Source of the DNA: Chloroflexota bacterium
Lineage (GTDB): Bacteria; Chloroflexota; Anaerolineae; J036; Brachytrichaceae
Assembly: GCA_025354985.1 (NCBI GenBank)
Contig: JANXLU010000012.1
Coordinates: 1-64,000 of the forward strand
DNA: 64,000 nt
Direction of reading: 5' to 3'
The position numbers and the translations under genes were made by a program. A model generated the notes under the pieces. The model saw only the letters and a list, made by a program, of their open reading frames with translations, made no database searches and was not told the origin of the DNA. Of the stretch, positions 18,022 through 26,675 are shown in pieces (positions within the stretch are counted from its first letter, which is position 1; every line of letters starts with the position of its first letter).

Positions 18022-18027
18022 ATTGTA
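18022..18027 (-). promoter_or_regulatory. Candidate -10 box of the ABC sugar transporter operon
   Basis: TACAAT on the minus strand, about 47 bases before ATG 17975. Unlike the leaderless genes, this leader carries a strong AAGGAG ribosome-binding site. No convincing -35 box was found. Confidence 0.35.
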
Positions 18028-18075
18028 GTTTGCGGACATTAACTGCATCTAAAGTAACTTCAACCGCTCAGTACA

Positions 18076-18108
18076 GCAAAATCCCCCGCGGCATGCGGGG
18101 GATTTTGC
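18076..18108. terminator. Strong bidirectional stem-loop terminator
   Basis: Perfect 14-bp inverted repeat (GCAAAATCCCCCGC with GCGGGGGATTTTGC) and a five-base loop. The A-rich and T-rich outer arms make it work in either direction. It lies 25 bases beyond the amt stop codon and upstream of the sugar-transporter operon, so its main job is probably to end the minus-strand amt transcript. Confidence 0.8.
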
Positions 18109-18132
18109 GTTGCGTTATGCTAGTTAAAAGCG

Positions 18133-19752
18133 CTATTTTCCAGACGTGGCGCCCGCCCGTACCGGAGGTGCCATAAGAACGCTTGGGCTCGGCGAACCAG
18201 GCACAAACTGTTCGTCTGTCCAGTAGCCATGGGCCCCCATTTCGGGAATATCCAGCCCCTTGATTTCAACATCGGCCGAAACGCGCAATAGCTTCGCCCC
18301 GGCGACAACCTTCCAGAATACGTAAGACAGACCGACGCCAACCACCGCGATTGCGGCAGCCTCGGAAACCTGCGCCAGAAGTTGACCAAATCCACCTCCG
18401 TAGAACAACCCGGTCACATTACCGGCCATACCATTCCAACCGGCGGTATCGGGCAATCCCTTGGCAAAAAGGCCGACCGACAATACCCCCCACATTCCGT
18501 TGACAAAGTGGACTGGCACCGCGCCGACCGGGTCGTCAATTTTGGCAGCCTCCAACCAGAAGCTCGCAAGACAAACCAAAACGCCTGCGACAATGCCAAT
18601 AATCGCAGCACCCATACTGTCGACGAAAGCGCACGGCGCCGTAATCGCCACCAATCCTGCAAGCATCCCGTTGACGCTCATGCTGGGATCCGGTTTGCGA
18701 CTCTTGTGGATAAACCACATGTAACCCATGGCGCTCATACCGCCAAACGCACCGGCCACCAAGGTGTTTGCGGCTGCGTTCGCGGCCAGCACGCCAAAGC
18801 TGCCGGTGAATCCCAGCGAAGATCCGGGGTTGAACCCAAACCAGCCGAAGAACAAAATAATGGTGCCAAGAATGCCCAACGGCAGGTTGTGCGGCTGGAT
18901 GACATTTGCGCTACCATCCTTATTGAAGCGCCCAATACGTGGACCAATCGCCAGTGCCCCTGCCAACCCAACCGCGCCGCCGATCATATGCACAACACCC
19001 GATCCTGCAAAGTCAACTGCACCGTTGCCCAATCCGGCAATCCGGCCAAGGTTTTGCAACCAACCGCCTCCCCAGACCCAGCCACCAAGGAGTGGATAAA
19101 TAAACATGCTGACCCACAACCCACCTAAAACAAAGCCGCCCCACTTGATGCGCTCAGCCATGCTGCCCGTAGGAATGGTCGCAGCAGTATCCATAAAACA
19201 CATCTGAAATACGAAGAACGCCAGAATACCCGTATTCGTTCCAATACCGGCAAGCATGAATCCGCTGCCGCCAAGCAACCCAAACTGACCAATGGCAAGC
19301 AGCGGTGTGGACAACAGCGTGCCCCAATCGCCAAGCGACGTTGGCGAATGCGCCCATTCTCCGGCCGTGGCGCCCACTGTTGCCACGGCCGGCCAAGCGT
19401 GGTTAATTTGTCCAAACTGAAAGGCAAAACCACATAGCCAATAACCAAAGGCGCCGATGGCAAACACCATCATATTCATGGTCATGGTATGCGCCACGTT
19501 CTTAGCCCGGGTAAAGCCGGTTTCGACCAGCGCAAAGCCGGCCTGCATAAAGAACACCAGGAAGCCGCAGAGCAGCATCCACATGATGTTTAGCGCGGTT
19601 TTTGCTTCCGTTGCTACCGCGGCCACGTCTTCCAATTTCGGCGGTGGTGTATCGGCGGCAAGTGCGTGGTTGGCCGCGACGGCAAACACAACCAGTGTAG
19701 CGGCGGTTCCCAGCGAACGCCATCCAAATTTAAGCCATGGGTTCTTGATCAT
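18133..19752 (-). CDS. amt: Ammonium transporter, AmtB family
   Basis: A 539-residue ammonium channel. It has a cleavable signal (ending HALAAD), then eleven membrane segments. Hallmarks include FFMQAGFALVETGFTRAKN (periplasmic gate region), GSGVVHMIGGAVGLAGALAIGPR with the first pore histidine and PVHFVNGMWGVLSVGLFA with the second. The cytoplasmic tail, DVEIKGLDIPEMGAHGYW plus about 25 Pro/Ser-rich residues, is of the common cyanobacterial/actinobacterial type. No glnK/PII gene is adjacent, so PII control would act from elsewhere. An AGAGGT ribosome-binding site precedes the ATG. Confidence 0.95.
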   Translation of the reverse strand: MIKNPWLKFGWRSLGTAATLVVFAVAANHALAADTPPPKLEDVAAVATEAKTALNIMWMLLCGFLVFFMQAGFALVETGFTRAKNVAHTMTMNMMVFAIGAFGYWLCGFAFQFGQINHAWPAVATVGATAGEWAHSPTSLGDWGTLLSTPLLAIGQFGLLGGSGFMLAGIGTNTGILAFFVFQMCFMDTAATIPTGSMAERIKWGGFVLGGLWVSMFIYPLLGGWVWGGGWLQNLGRIAGLGNGAVDFAGSGVVHMIGGAVGLAGALAIGPRIGRFNKDGSANVIQPHNLPLGILGTIILFFGWFGFNPGSSLGFTGSFGVLAANAAANTLVAGAFGGMSAMGYMWFIHKSRKPDPSMSVNGMLAGLVAITAPCAFVDSMGAAIIGIVAGVLVCLASFWLEAAKIDDPVGAVPVHFVNGMWGVLSVGLFAKGLPDTAGWNGMAGNVTGLFYGGGFGQLLAQVSEAAAIAVVGVGLSYVFWKVVAGAKLLRVSADVEIKGLDIPEMGAHGYWTDEQFVPGSPSPSVLMAPPVRAGATSGK

Positions 19753-20001
19753 GATTACAACCTCTGTTTTGAAAATGACACAACTAAGCAGAATTTAGCC
19801 TGCTCGACCGCACTGTGTGAGAGATCATGCGCTCAAACAGCGAAGTCAGTTTTATGCGGTGCAACACCGCAAAACTGGAATCGAGGGATCCCGCCAGCCT
19901 TTAAGCGGGAGGTGCATCATGGCACATTGGCATTTTTTGTTGGTTTGTGTTTGGTCTCCTAAAACGTTGAGTTACCCATCACCAAGGGCAACCGGGTAAA
20001 G
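19753..20001 (-). other. Non-coding leader region of amt with hairpins
   Basis: About 250 bases between amt and the leu terminator contain no gene. Two small inverted repeats are visible: GCGGTG/CACCGC at 19856-19870 and TCCCGC/GCGGGA at 19889-19910. They could structure the amt 5' leader. I could not match them to a known riboswitch, including the glutamine-sensing glnA motif, and no NtrC or sigma-54 site was recognised. Confidence 0.4.
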
Positions 20002-20034
20002 AAAAAAGCCCTCGGTGCAATGACACCGAGGGCT
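20002..20034 (-). terminator. Rho-independent terminator of the leu gene block
   Basis: An 11-bp stem (AGCCCTCGGTG with CACCGAGGGCT) and a six-base loop, followed on the minus strand by a run of six T. It starts 47 bases after the leuD stop codon and probably ends the whole ilv-leu transcript. Confidence 0.85.
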
Positions 20035-20080
20035 GCGTTGCCCTACTGTTTATGAGTTACAAATTAATTTTAACACACGG

Positions 20081-20665
20081 TCAGGCGTTTGCCTCATAGT
20101 CCGAAATCGCCTTATCCATACCAAGCACATATCCAATTTCATCGACGCCATTGAGCAGGCATGCCTTTGAAAAGGCATCGATTGGGAAATCGACCTTTCG
20201 GCCGTCGGGAAGCAAAAGTTTTTGTGAAGCAAGGTCCACGTGCAACACCATATTTGGTTCCTCCTCTGCCAAGCTAAATAGCTGTCGATGGGTTTCCTTA
20301 TCCACAATGATCGGAAGCAGCCCGTTCTTAAGCGCATTATTGCGAAAGATGTCGGCAAAGCTTGTGCTAATTACCGCGGTGATGCCCGCACCTGTGATGG
20401 CCCACGGGGCGTGCTCCCGGCTTGAGCCGCAGCCAAAATTATCGCCTGCAAGAAGAATCTTCCGCCCAGTCATTTCCGGCTTATTGACCACAAAATCAGC
20501 CCGTGGCGTACCATCCGCATTATTCCGCCAATCCGCGAACAGTGCGGCGCCCAGGCCAGCTTTGTCGGTCACTTTCAGATATCGGGCTGGAATAATTTGA
20601 TCCGTATCCACGTTCTCGGCCGCAAGCGGAATGACCCTGCTTTCTAACGTTGTAAATTTGCTCAT
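20081..20665 (-). CDS. leuD: 3-isopropylmalate dehydratase small subunit
   Basis: A 194-residue swivel-domain subunit that pairs with LeuC to isomerise 2- to 3-isopropylmalate in leucine synthesis. The start MSKFTTLESRVIPL follows the leuC stop by seven bases. The longer open frame to 20695 would overlap leuC. Conserved segments are ENVDTDQIIPARYLK, the substrate-loop GDNFGCGSSREHAPWAI and RNNALKNGLLPIIV. It is the last gene before the terminator at 20002-20034. Confidence 0.96.
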   Translation of the reverse strand: MSKFTTLESRVIPLAAENVDTDQIIPARYLKVTDKAGLGAALFADWRNNADGTPRADFVVNKPEMTGRKILLAGDNFGCGSSREHAPWAITGAGITAVISTSFADIFRNNALKNGLLPIIVDKETHRQLFSLAEEEPNMVLHVDLASQKLLLPDGRKVDFPIDAFSKACLLNGVDEIGYVLGMDKAISDYEANA

Positions 20666-20672
20666 GTTAGGT

Positions 20673-22082
20673 TCAAGCCAGCATCGTGCGAACATCCGTC
20701 ACAACCCCCGTAATCGCGCTCGCTGCTGCGGTTAAAGGTGACGCCAGAAACGTTCGACCACCCTTCCCTTGGCGACCTTCAAAGTTGCGATTGCTGGTGC
20801 TAACTGCATATTGACCGGGGCTAAGTTCATCACCATTCATGGCAATACACATGCTGCAACCGGCCTCGCGCCACTCGGCGCCCGACGCTTTGAAGATTTG
20901 ATCAAGACCCTCATGCTCCGCCTGTAGTTTCACTTGCTGGCTCCCGGGAACCACCATGACCCGCACCTTTGGGTTGACCGTTCGCCCCTTTAAAAGTGCC
21001 GCCGCCGTGCGCAAATCGCTGATCCGCGAGTTGGTGCAAGATCCAATAAACACCACGTCCAGTTGATGACCAAGCAATGATTGATTTGGCCGCAAACCCA
21101 TATATTCCAACGCTTTGATCAGCGCGTTTCGCTGGCTTATATCGGCAAGATGGGCGGGGTCCGGCACGCGCTCGGTGATGCGCATTCCCATCCCGGGATT
21201 GGTGCCGTAGGTGATCATGGGTGATAGTTCGTCCGCGTCAAGGGTAATGGTGTCGTCATACGCGGCGCCATCATCAGTTGGCAGCTGTTGCCACCAAGTC
21301 ATGGCCTTGTCCCAGGCCGCGCCAGTCGGTGCATATTCGCGACCGGCAATATATTGAAAAGTCGCCTCATCAGGAGCAATCATCCCGGCGCGCGCACCAC
21401 CCTCGATGCTCATATTGCAAACCGTCATGCGTTCTTCCATACTGAGTTTTTTCACGGCTTCACCCGCATATTCAAACACATAGCCCGTGCCACCCCCCAC
21501 CCCATACTTGGCGATGATCCCCAAAATGATGTCCTTTGCGCCGACCCCCTTGTGCAATGTTCCATTTATTTCCACACGCATGGTCTTTGGTTTGCGCTGC
21601 AGCAGACACTGTGTGCTCAATACCATCTCAACTTCGCTGGTGCCAATGCCAAATGCCAGTGCGCCAAATGCACCATGCGTTGCAGTATGGCTATCACCGC
21701 ACACAATAGTCATGCCTGGCCGGGTCAACCCCAGTTCTGGACCAATCACGTGCACAATCCCCATCTTGTCTGCGCCACTGTGAACCCCGTACAACTTGAT
21801 CCCATTTTCTGCGCAGTTCTGTTCAAGCATACTGATCTGCTTGATGACCATGTCGTCCAAGATCGGCAGGCTGCGATCAAACGTCGGGATGCCGTGATCC
21901 ATCGTGGCGAACGTCTTGTCCGGTCGTCGCGCTCGTATGCCGCGCTTGCGCAGACCCGCAAATGCTTGCGGACTGGTTACCTCGTGTACAAGGTGTAGAT
22001 CAATATACAGCACTGCCGGGCTTGCCGGTTCTTGTGCCACCACATGTTTGTTCCAGATTTTTTCAAATAGAGTTTTTTGCAT
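20673..22082 (-). CDS. leuC: 3-isopropylmalate dehydratase large subunit
   Basis: A 469-residue aconitase-family protein that carries the [4Fe-4S] cluster for the LeuCD reaction. The iron-sulphur ligands are seen in [17 protein letters not shown] and in [14 protein letters not shown]. The N-terminus [15 protein letters not shown] and the segments DHGIPTFDR and [25 protein letters not shown] are typical of LeuC. It starts 17 bases after the vapC stop, so it is separated from leuA only by the toxin-antitoxin pair. Confidence 0.97.
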   Translation of the reverse strand: MQKTLFEKIWNKHVVAQEPASPAVLYIDLHLVHEVTSPQAFAGLRKRGIRARRPDKTFATMDHGIPTFDRSLPILDDMVIKQISMLEQNCAENGIKLYGVHSGADKMGIVHVIGPELGLTRPGMTIVCGDSHTATHGAFGALAFGIGTSEVEMVLSTQCLLQRKPKTMRVEINGTLHKGVGAKDIILGIIAKYGVGGGTGYVFEYAGEAVKKLSMEERMTVCNMSIEGGARAGMIAPDEATFQYIAGREYAPTGAAWDKAMTWWQQLPTDDGAAYDDTITLDADELSPMITYGTNPGMGMRITERVPDPAHLADISQRNALIKALEYMGLRPNQSLLGHQLDVVFIGSCTNSRISDLRTAAALLKGRTVNPKVRVMVVPGSQQVKLQAEHEGLDQIFKASGAEWREAGCSMCIAMNGDELSPGQYAVSTSNRNFEGRQGKGGRTFLASPLTAAASAITGVVTDVRTMLA

Positions 22083-22099
22083 AATGTAAATTACGGTTA

Positions 22100-22498
22100 T
22101 TACGGTGAAATCAGTGGGACATTTGGAAAATAGGTTTGGTATCGGGCTGCGTCGCGCGTAAGAAGCGTCAATCCAGCTACATAGGCGTGCGCTCCTATAT
22201 AGAAATCCGGCATAGGCGACGATTTGACGCCACCACGCTGTCTATAAGCACGAAAAGCCTGCGCCGCCAAATAAGCGGCCTCCCATGGAAGTGGTTGCCG
22301 GACAAAGTCAATGGGGCTGATATAGCGGTCTAATTCCTCTTCTTTTAGAAATGCATTGGCAATTTCCGCATAAATAATTGGATTGATGACGAGCATGCCA
22401 TTGCTGCGACAGTCCGATATCTTCGAACTAGACCATTGAAACCAAACCGGATCGCGCGTGGTCAAATCAAGATGCACGTTTACGTCAACGAGCACCAT
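22100..22498 (-). CDS. vapC: VapC-type PIN-domain toxin
   Basis: A 132-residue PIN-domain ribonuclease toxin. The expected acidic metal ligands are present in order: Asp in VLVDVNV at the N-terminus, Glu in [10 protein letters not shown], Asp in [10 protein letters not shown] and Asp in [11 protein letters not shown]. VapC toxins cleave initiator tRNA or rRNA loops when the antitoxin is lost; which RNA is cut here cannot be told. It begins two bases after the antitoxin stop, and the pair lies between leuA and leuC, in the same direction as both. Confidence 0.9.
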   Translation of the reverse strand: MVLVDVNVHLDLTTRDPVWFQWSSSKISDCRSNGMLVINPIIYAEIANAFLKEEELDRYISPIDFVRQPLPWEAAYLAAQAFRAYRQRGGVKSSPMPDFYIGAHAYVAGLTLLTRDAARYQTYFPNVPLISP

Positions 22499-22500
22499 GC

Positions 22501-22752
22501 TTAATCCTCGCCGCGCGTCAATCGAATGATCTCCGCCGTACTCAGTCCACTGGTTGCGATGCCACCGGCGCGGCGCACAAGCAATTCACCGGCATCCTTT
22601 GTATCCGCAACGGCTACGATCTTTATGCCATCTGCTTCCGCGAGAAAGGTCAATCTGGTATCACTGGTCCAGTTCAACGCATCGCGATAAATTTTTGGCA
22701 ACGTTATTTGTCCCTTCACGGTGAGATGACTGGGTTTAGACTTTATTCTCAT
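22501..22752 (-). CDS. vapB: VapB antitoxin, AbrB/SpoVT-type DNA-binding
   Basis: An 83-residue protein whose N-terminal half (HLTVKGQITLPKIYRDALNW) is the swapped-hairpin AbrB DNA-binding fold. Its C-terminal tail (GLSTAEIIRLTRGED) is the kind of segment that wraps the toxin. It should neutralise VapC and repress the pair by binding the inverted repeat at 22760-22797 immediately upstream. The gene begins 40 bases after the leuA stop. Confidence 0.88.
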   Translation of the reverse strand: MRIKSKPSHLTVKGQITLPKIYRDALNWTSDTRLTFLAEADGIKIVAVADTKDAGELLVRRAGGIATSGLSTAEIIRLTRGED

Positions 22753-22759
22753 CGCGCAA

Positions 22760-22797
22760 TTGTAATACTTATTGGTAATACTTTTCAGGTATTACAA
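22760..22797. promoter_or_regulatory. Probable VapB operator (inverted repeats) at the leuA-vapB junction
   Basis: A perfect 9-bp inverted repeat, TTGTAATAC (22760-22768) and GTATTACAA (22789-22797), with an additional GTAATAC copy at 22775-22781 in between. It overlaps the leuA stop codon and lies just upstream of vapB. On the minus strand the same repeats contain a TATTAC -10-like box nine bases before the vapB ATG, so antitoxin binding would block its own promoter. Confidence 0.7.
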
Positions 22798-24387
22798 ATT
22801 GGCGACCACCTTGTCGGAAACAACGCCGCGCTTGGATTGGGCAAGACCCCGATTTATAGCGGCGAGATACGCCCTGCCACTTGCAACCAGCGTATCTGTA
22901 TCCGCGCTGCGACCACTAAATACGTAGCGACGGCCGTCCTGTGTGGGCAGTTCCACTCGGATAGTGACGTTTGCAATCGCATCAACACCCTCGGTGACCG
23001 CATGCACGTGAAACTCCACCAGCTTGGCATCAACCCCGGTAATTCGATTAATACAATTGCAAACTGCGTTCACCGGACCGTTGCCAATGGCCGCGTCCTC
23101 GTGCAGTTCATTGTCCGTATCCAGCAATATGACGCTTGCTACAGGCTTATTACCCGTTCCTGTCGTGCAATTGAGCATGTGAAGTCGATACATGTCCGTC
23201 GCGAGCGACTCAAATTGGTCGGTAAGAAGCGCCTCCAAATCAGCGTCGCTCACCACCTTCTTTTTGTCACACAATTCCTTAAACCGCACAAATGCCTTGT
23301 CCAATTCTTCCCGGGTCAGGTCATATCCCATCTGCTTTAATCGGTCCGTCAACGCCGCCCGGCCACTGTGCTTGCCAAGCACCAGGTTGGTCGCGTTCCA
23401 GCCAACGCTTTCAGGTCGCATAATTTCGTATGTGAGCGCGTTTTTTAGCATGCCATCCTGGTGAATGCCGGCCTCGTGAGCAAACGCATTGGCACCAACA
23501 ATAGCTTTGTTCGGTTGCACAGGAATCGAGGTCATCGCGCTAACCATCTTGCTGGCACGCACCAATTGCGTGGTGTCCACCTTGCACCAAACAGGTGCAT
23601 ACACCGGTTTACGGGTATGAAGCGCCATCACCACTTCTTCCAGGCTTGTATTACCCGCGCGCTCGCCGATCCCGTTCACGGTAACCTCAACCTGTCTTGC
23701 CCCGGCCAAGACACCGGCAAGCGTATTCGCAGTCGCCATGCCCAGATCATTGTGACAATGAGTGCTCAAAACAATACGTCCTTCCTTAACCCCGGGCACA
23801 CGGGCTGCCAACCCCGCGATCATGTTGTAATACTCACTCGGAGTGAGGTAGCCGACGGTGTCGGGAATATTTAGCGTCGTCGCGCCCGCCTGCACGGCCA
23901 CGCTGCAAACCTGATACAAGAATTCCGCATCCGACCTACCTGCGTCCTCCGGAGAAAACTCGACGTCCGCGCACATTCTTCGCGCATATTGCACCATGTC
24001 ACCCGCAGCCTCGATGCAGTCGCCGCGCGACATCTTGAGCTTGTACTCGAGGTGAATGTCACTGGTTGCCAGAAAGGTGTGTATGCGCGGGCGTCGTGCA
24101 GATTGCACCGCGCCCCACGCCCGATCAATGTCACCTTTTTGCGCACGCGCCAGGCTCGCAATTATCGGCGCCTGATCCAGTTGCCCAACTTCCTGTGCGA
24201 TTCGACTGACCGCTTCGAAGTCTCCTGGAGAAGCGATGGCAAAACCCGCTTCAATCACGTCCACGCCCAGCCGCGCCAGCTGCCTGGCAATCTCGAGCTT
24301 TTCAGCCAGGTTCAGCGTCGCACCAGGGGACTGTTCGCCGTCGCGAAGGGTCGTATCAAAAATAATCAATCTGTTTTGTTCGTCCAT
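22792..24387 (-). CDS. leuA: 2-isopropylmalate synthase
   Basis: A 531-residue enzyme that condenses acetyl-CoA with 2-oxoisovalerate, the first committed step to leucine. The TIM barrel starts [16 protein letters not shown], contains the metal site [19 protein letters not shown] and the segment [19 protein letters not shown]. The C-terminal regulatory domain ([18 protein letters not shown]... [14 protein letters not shown]) is the leucine-feedback part of the long LeuA type. GAHAFAHE-type residues ([17 protein letters not shown]) favour isopropylmalate over citramalate synthase. It starts 12 bases after the upstream ATPase gene. Confidence 0.96.
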   Translation of the reverse strand: MDEQNRLIIFDTTLRDGEQSPGATLNLAEKLEIARQLARLGVDVIEAGFAIASPGDFEAVSRIAQEVGQLDQAPIIASLARAQKGDIDRAWGAVQSARRPRIHTFLATSDIHLEYKLKMSRGDCIEAAGDMVQYARRMCADVEFSPEDAGRSDAEFLYQVCSVAVQAGATTLNIPDTVGYLTPSEYYNMIAGLAARVPGVKEGRIVLSTHCHNDLGMATANTLAGVLAGARQVEVTVNGIGERAGNTSLEEVVMALHTRKPVYAPVWCKVDTTQLVRASKMVSAMTSIPVQPNKAIVGANAFAHEAGIHQDGMLKNALTYEIMRPESVGWNATNLVLGKHSGRAALTDRLKQMGYDLTREELDKAFVRFKELCDKKKVVSDADLEALLTDQFESLATDMYRLHMLNCTTGTGNKPVASVILLDTDNELHEDAAIGNGPVNAVCNCINRITGVDAKLVEFHVHAVTEGVDAIANVTIRVELPTQDGRRYVFSGRSADTDTLVASGRAYLAAINRGLAQSKRGVVSDKVVANL

Positions 24388-24399
24388 AATTCAATAAAT

Positions 24400-25896
24400 C
24401 TAAAGCCTTTCGGTCGCGGCCACCACCCCATTAAGCAGGCGCAAACGGTGCGTCATAAAGTGAAGGCAATCTTCTTCATAATGACTCACCAAAACAACGG
24501 TTGTGGATGCCGCATGTTCGGCCAAAACACGGCCGACGGATGCACGAAACTCGGCGTCCAGGCCATCAAAAACCTCGTCCAAAAGCAACAGCCTGGGTTG
24601 CGTAACCATGGCGCGCGCGATCAGCACCTTGCGCGCCTGCCCGTAGCTCATTTCCAAAATGCTGCGATCACCAAGCTCGGCCAGCCCAAACAAATCTATA
24701 AGCTCGCTAACCCGGTTTTGCTGCGCCTGGGTCGTCTGTTGCAGCCAGCCCACGCTTGCAGAAAAGCCGGTTGCGACAACCTCGCGTGCCGAAAGCCCAA
24801 CGCTATATCGGCTTTGAAACTCAGGGGAGACGTAGCCAATATTTTTCTTGATCTCCCACACGCTGTGCAGCGTCCGGTCACCAAACCTCACCAGGGATCC
24901 GCCCTGGCTGACGTGCCATTCGCCAAGTAAAAGCTTTAACAACGTTGTCTTGCCAGCGCCATTCGGCCCGGTAATAAACCAGTGGTCGCCGCGGTGCACA
25001 GTCCACGAGACATCTCGCAACACCACGATCCGCCCCGCATCCACGGCGACATCCGCGTTGACAAGTTCTACAACCGGTTCCCGGTCCATATTCCCGCGCA
25101 CAACGTGATCAGTCCTCGAACCCACGCTCATCGCAAAGGATGAAGTGCCCTGCATTCGAGATCTCCGCACCTCCGCAATCGGCCCTGCCGAAAGAATCCT
25201 TCCGTTGCGCAACTCAAGCACATGAGTGATCGCATCAATCCAATCCTCGTGCCGGTGCGACACCATAATCACCTGCGTACCAGACAGCGCCGATTGTTGA
25301 ATGCGTTCGAACAGCTGTATGCGCGTTGGCGGGTCCAGTCCAACTCCGATCTCATCACAGATCAGTACTTTTGGCCGTCGGATCATGGCCCGCGCAAGCA
25401 ACACCTTGCGCAAATTCCCCTGGCTAAGAACGTTGAATGGCGCGTCGGCACAGTGTTCAATCCCAAATAATGCCATCATGTCAAGCACGCGCTGGCGATC
25501 TTCGGGCTCCGGAACACCGTAAATGAGGTCTGTGCCCCTTAATCCGGTATAAACCACCTGCCATGCGGCAAGATTCCAATCAGAACGCTGATATTTGGTT
25601 TGTTGCTCGGCGCTTACCAGTGCGACGTGTTGTTGGACCCCAATTGGGCTTGGGGTAACCGAAGCGCCAAAACCATATGTGCGCACGCCGCCGGCAACGG
25701 GCGTCGGCCACACCTCCCCACAGATAACTTTTAAGAGCGTACTTTTACCACTGCCATTTGGCCCGACAATTGCCCAGTTCTCGCCGGGCTTAAGCGTCCA
25801 GTCAATCTCATGCAGCACGCGGTTCCCGCCATAAGCAACGGCAACCCGCTTGAGTTCTACCAACGGTGATGACGGTGCAATAGACATTGCTTGCAT
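24400..25896 (-). CDS. Tandem ABC ATPase, ModF/PhrA-like
   Basis: A 498-residue soluble protein with two ABC ATPase domains and no membrane segments. The first has Walker A GPNGSGKSTLL, signature NVLSQGNLRKVLLARAM and Walker B VLICDEIG. The second has GPNGAGKTTLL, a variant signature MSYGQARKVLIARAM and LLLLDEVFDGLD. The layout and the ENWAIVGPNGSGKS context resemble E. coli ModF (PhrA), whose role is unclear, rather than transport ATPases. It lies between the racemase and leuA genes in the same direction with small gaps, which makes co-regulation with branched-chain synthesis likely. No permease is nearby. Confidence 0.85.
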   Translation of the reverse strand: MQAMSIAPSSPLVELKRVAVAYGGNRVLHEIDWTLKPGENWAIVGPNGSGKSTLLKVICGEVWPTPVAGGVRTYGFGASVTPSPIGVQQHVALVSAEQQTKYQRSDWNLAAWQVVYTGLRGTDLIYGVPEPEDRQRVLDMMALFGIEHCADAPFNVLSQGNLRKVLLARAMIRRPKVLICDEIGVGLDPPTRIQLFERIQQSALSGTQVIMVSHRHEDWIDAITHVLELRNGRILSAGPIAEVRRSRMQGTSSFAMSVGSRTDHVVRGNMDREPVVELVNADVAVDAGRIVVLRDVSWTVHRGDHWFITGPNGAGKTTLLKLLLGEWHVSQGGSLVRFGDRTLHSVWEIKKNIGYVSPEFQSRYSVGLSAREVVATGFSASVGWLQQTTQAQQNRVSELIDLFGLAELGDRSILEMSYGQARKVLIARAMVTQPRLLLLDEVFDGLDAEFRASVGRVLAEHAASTTVVLVSHYEEDCLHFMTHRLRLLNGVVAATERL

Positions 25897-25930
25897 AGGT
25901 AACTCGTTGGCTCAAACGTGCGACAGCCAG

Positions 25931-26599
25931 CTATATCCGCTGTAGCGGTTGAGTCCTGGTGCGATGTTCATCCAACGCCGCCAACACACCCGGCTCTGGA
26001 CTGCTCAGCACGGGAACACGCGTTTTCCCAAGTGCCGCTGCTGCGCCTGCCATACTGGCCTGAGCCAGTACCACAACGTCACCAAGCTCTGTAGCGCGTG
26101 CAAGATGCTTCGCGAGCGCGCCACCATAACCGGCCAGGTCTCCAGACTCAAAGTAGGGCCAAGCGCCCTCGCATATATATGAAACAATCTCAACTATTTT
26201 TCCAACGCGTTCCGCTTCTTCGTGCAAAAGCTTCTCAGTTGATGCCAGCGTGCTGGCCAGCGCCGCCGCAACCACAATTTTGCCGCCGATCCGAACCGCC
26301 GCGACAGCCATTGGCCGATCAACCCTAAGCACGGCGGCGCCATGATTTGCGCCAGGTGCCGCCTCCGCCAGACCTCCAATGGTCGAGCACGTGCACATTA
26401 CAACCGAGGACCCGATCATTGCAGCCGCCACCGATTCGTTCACCGCGGCCGCCACACTTGGCGTCAACCCATGCCGTCGGGCCGCATCCAGCAAATCGGC
26501 ACGCACAACATGTCGCACCGTCACTCCCGTGCCATGGGTCAGCATCAGCCGGTCAAATGTCGCAATGTGCGCAGCAGACGTGTGAAGAAACGTGATCAC
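25931..26599 (-). CDS. Aspartate/glutamate/hydantoin racemase-family protein
   Basis: A 222-residue protein of the Asp/Glu racemase fold, starting with GTG. The first active-site cysteine is in VVMCTCSTIGGLAE. In the second half the usual cysteine position reads VVVLAQASMAGAAAAL, a form seen in a subfamily that lacks the second catalytic cysteine. A two-base racemisation is therefore uncertain, and decarboxylase- or isomerase-like chemistry is possible. It sits 76 bases after ilvC and 34 before the ModF-like ATPase gene. Its substrate cannot be told from sequence, though the neighbourhood suggests amino-acid or keto-acid chemistry. Confidence 0.8.
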   Translation of the reverse strand: MITFLHTSAAHIATFDRLMLTHGTGVTVRHVVRADLLDAARRHGLTPSVAAAVNESVAAAMIGSSVVMCTCSTIGGLAEAAPGANHGAAVLRVDRPMAVAAVRIGGKIVVAAALASTLASTEKLLHEEAERVGKIVEIVSYICEGAWPYFESGDLAGYGGALAKHLARATELGDVVVLAQASMAGAAAALGKTRVPVLSSPEPGVLAALDEHRTRTQPLQRI

Positions 26600-26614
26600 G
26601 AAAATGAGTAATCG

Positions 26615-26652
26615 GAGCTTGCCACCGCAACAATGGGTGAAATGGCAAGCTC
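26615..26652. other. Stem-loop between ilvC and the racemase gene
   Basis: Perfect 10-bp inverted repeat (GAGCTTGCCA with TGGCAAGCTC) with an 18-base loop. There is no clear T-run on either side, so it may stabilise or process the mRNA rather than terminate transcription. Confidence 0.4.
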
Positions 26653-26675
26653 GCTCTGTCTAGAGACGGGATCGA

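Noticed and set aside
18382-19128. 248-residue plus-strand open frame
   Set aside because: Antisense to the ammonium transporter gene; rich in His/Arg/Gln with no recognisable domain.
19850-19912. Glutamine-sensing glnA riboswitch upstream of amt
   Set aside because: The conserved core sequence of that motif was not found; only simple hairpins are visible.
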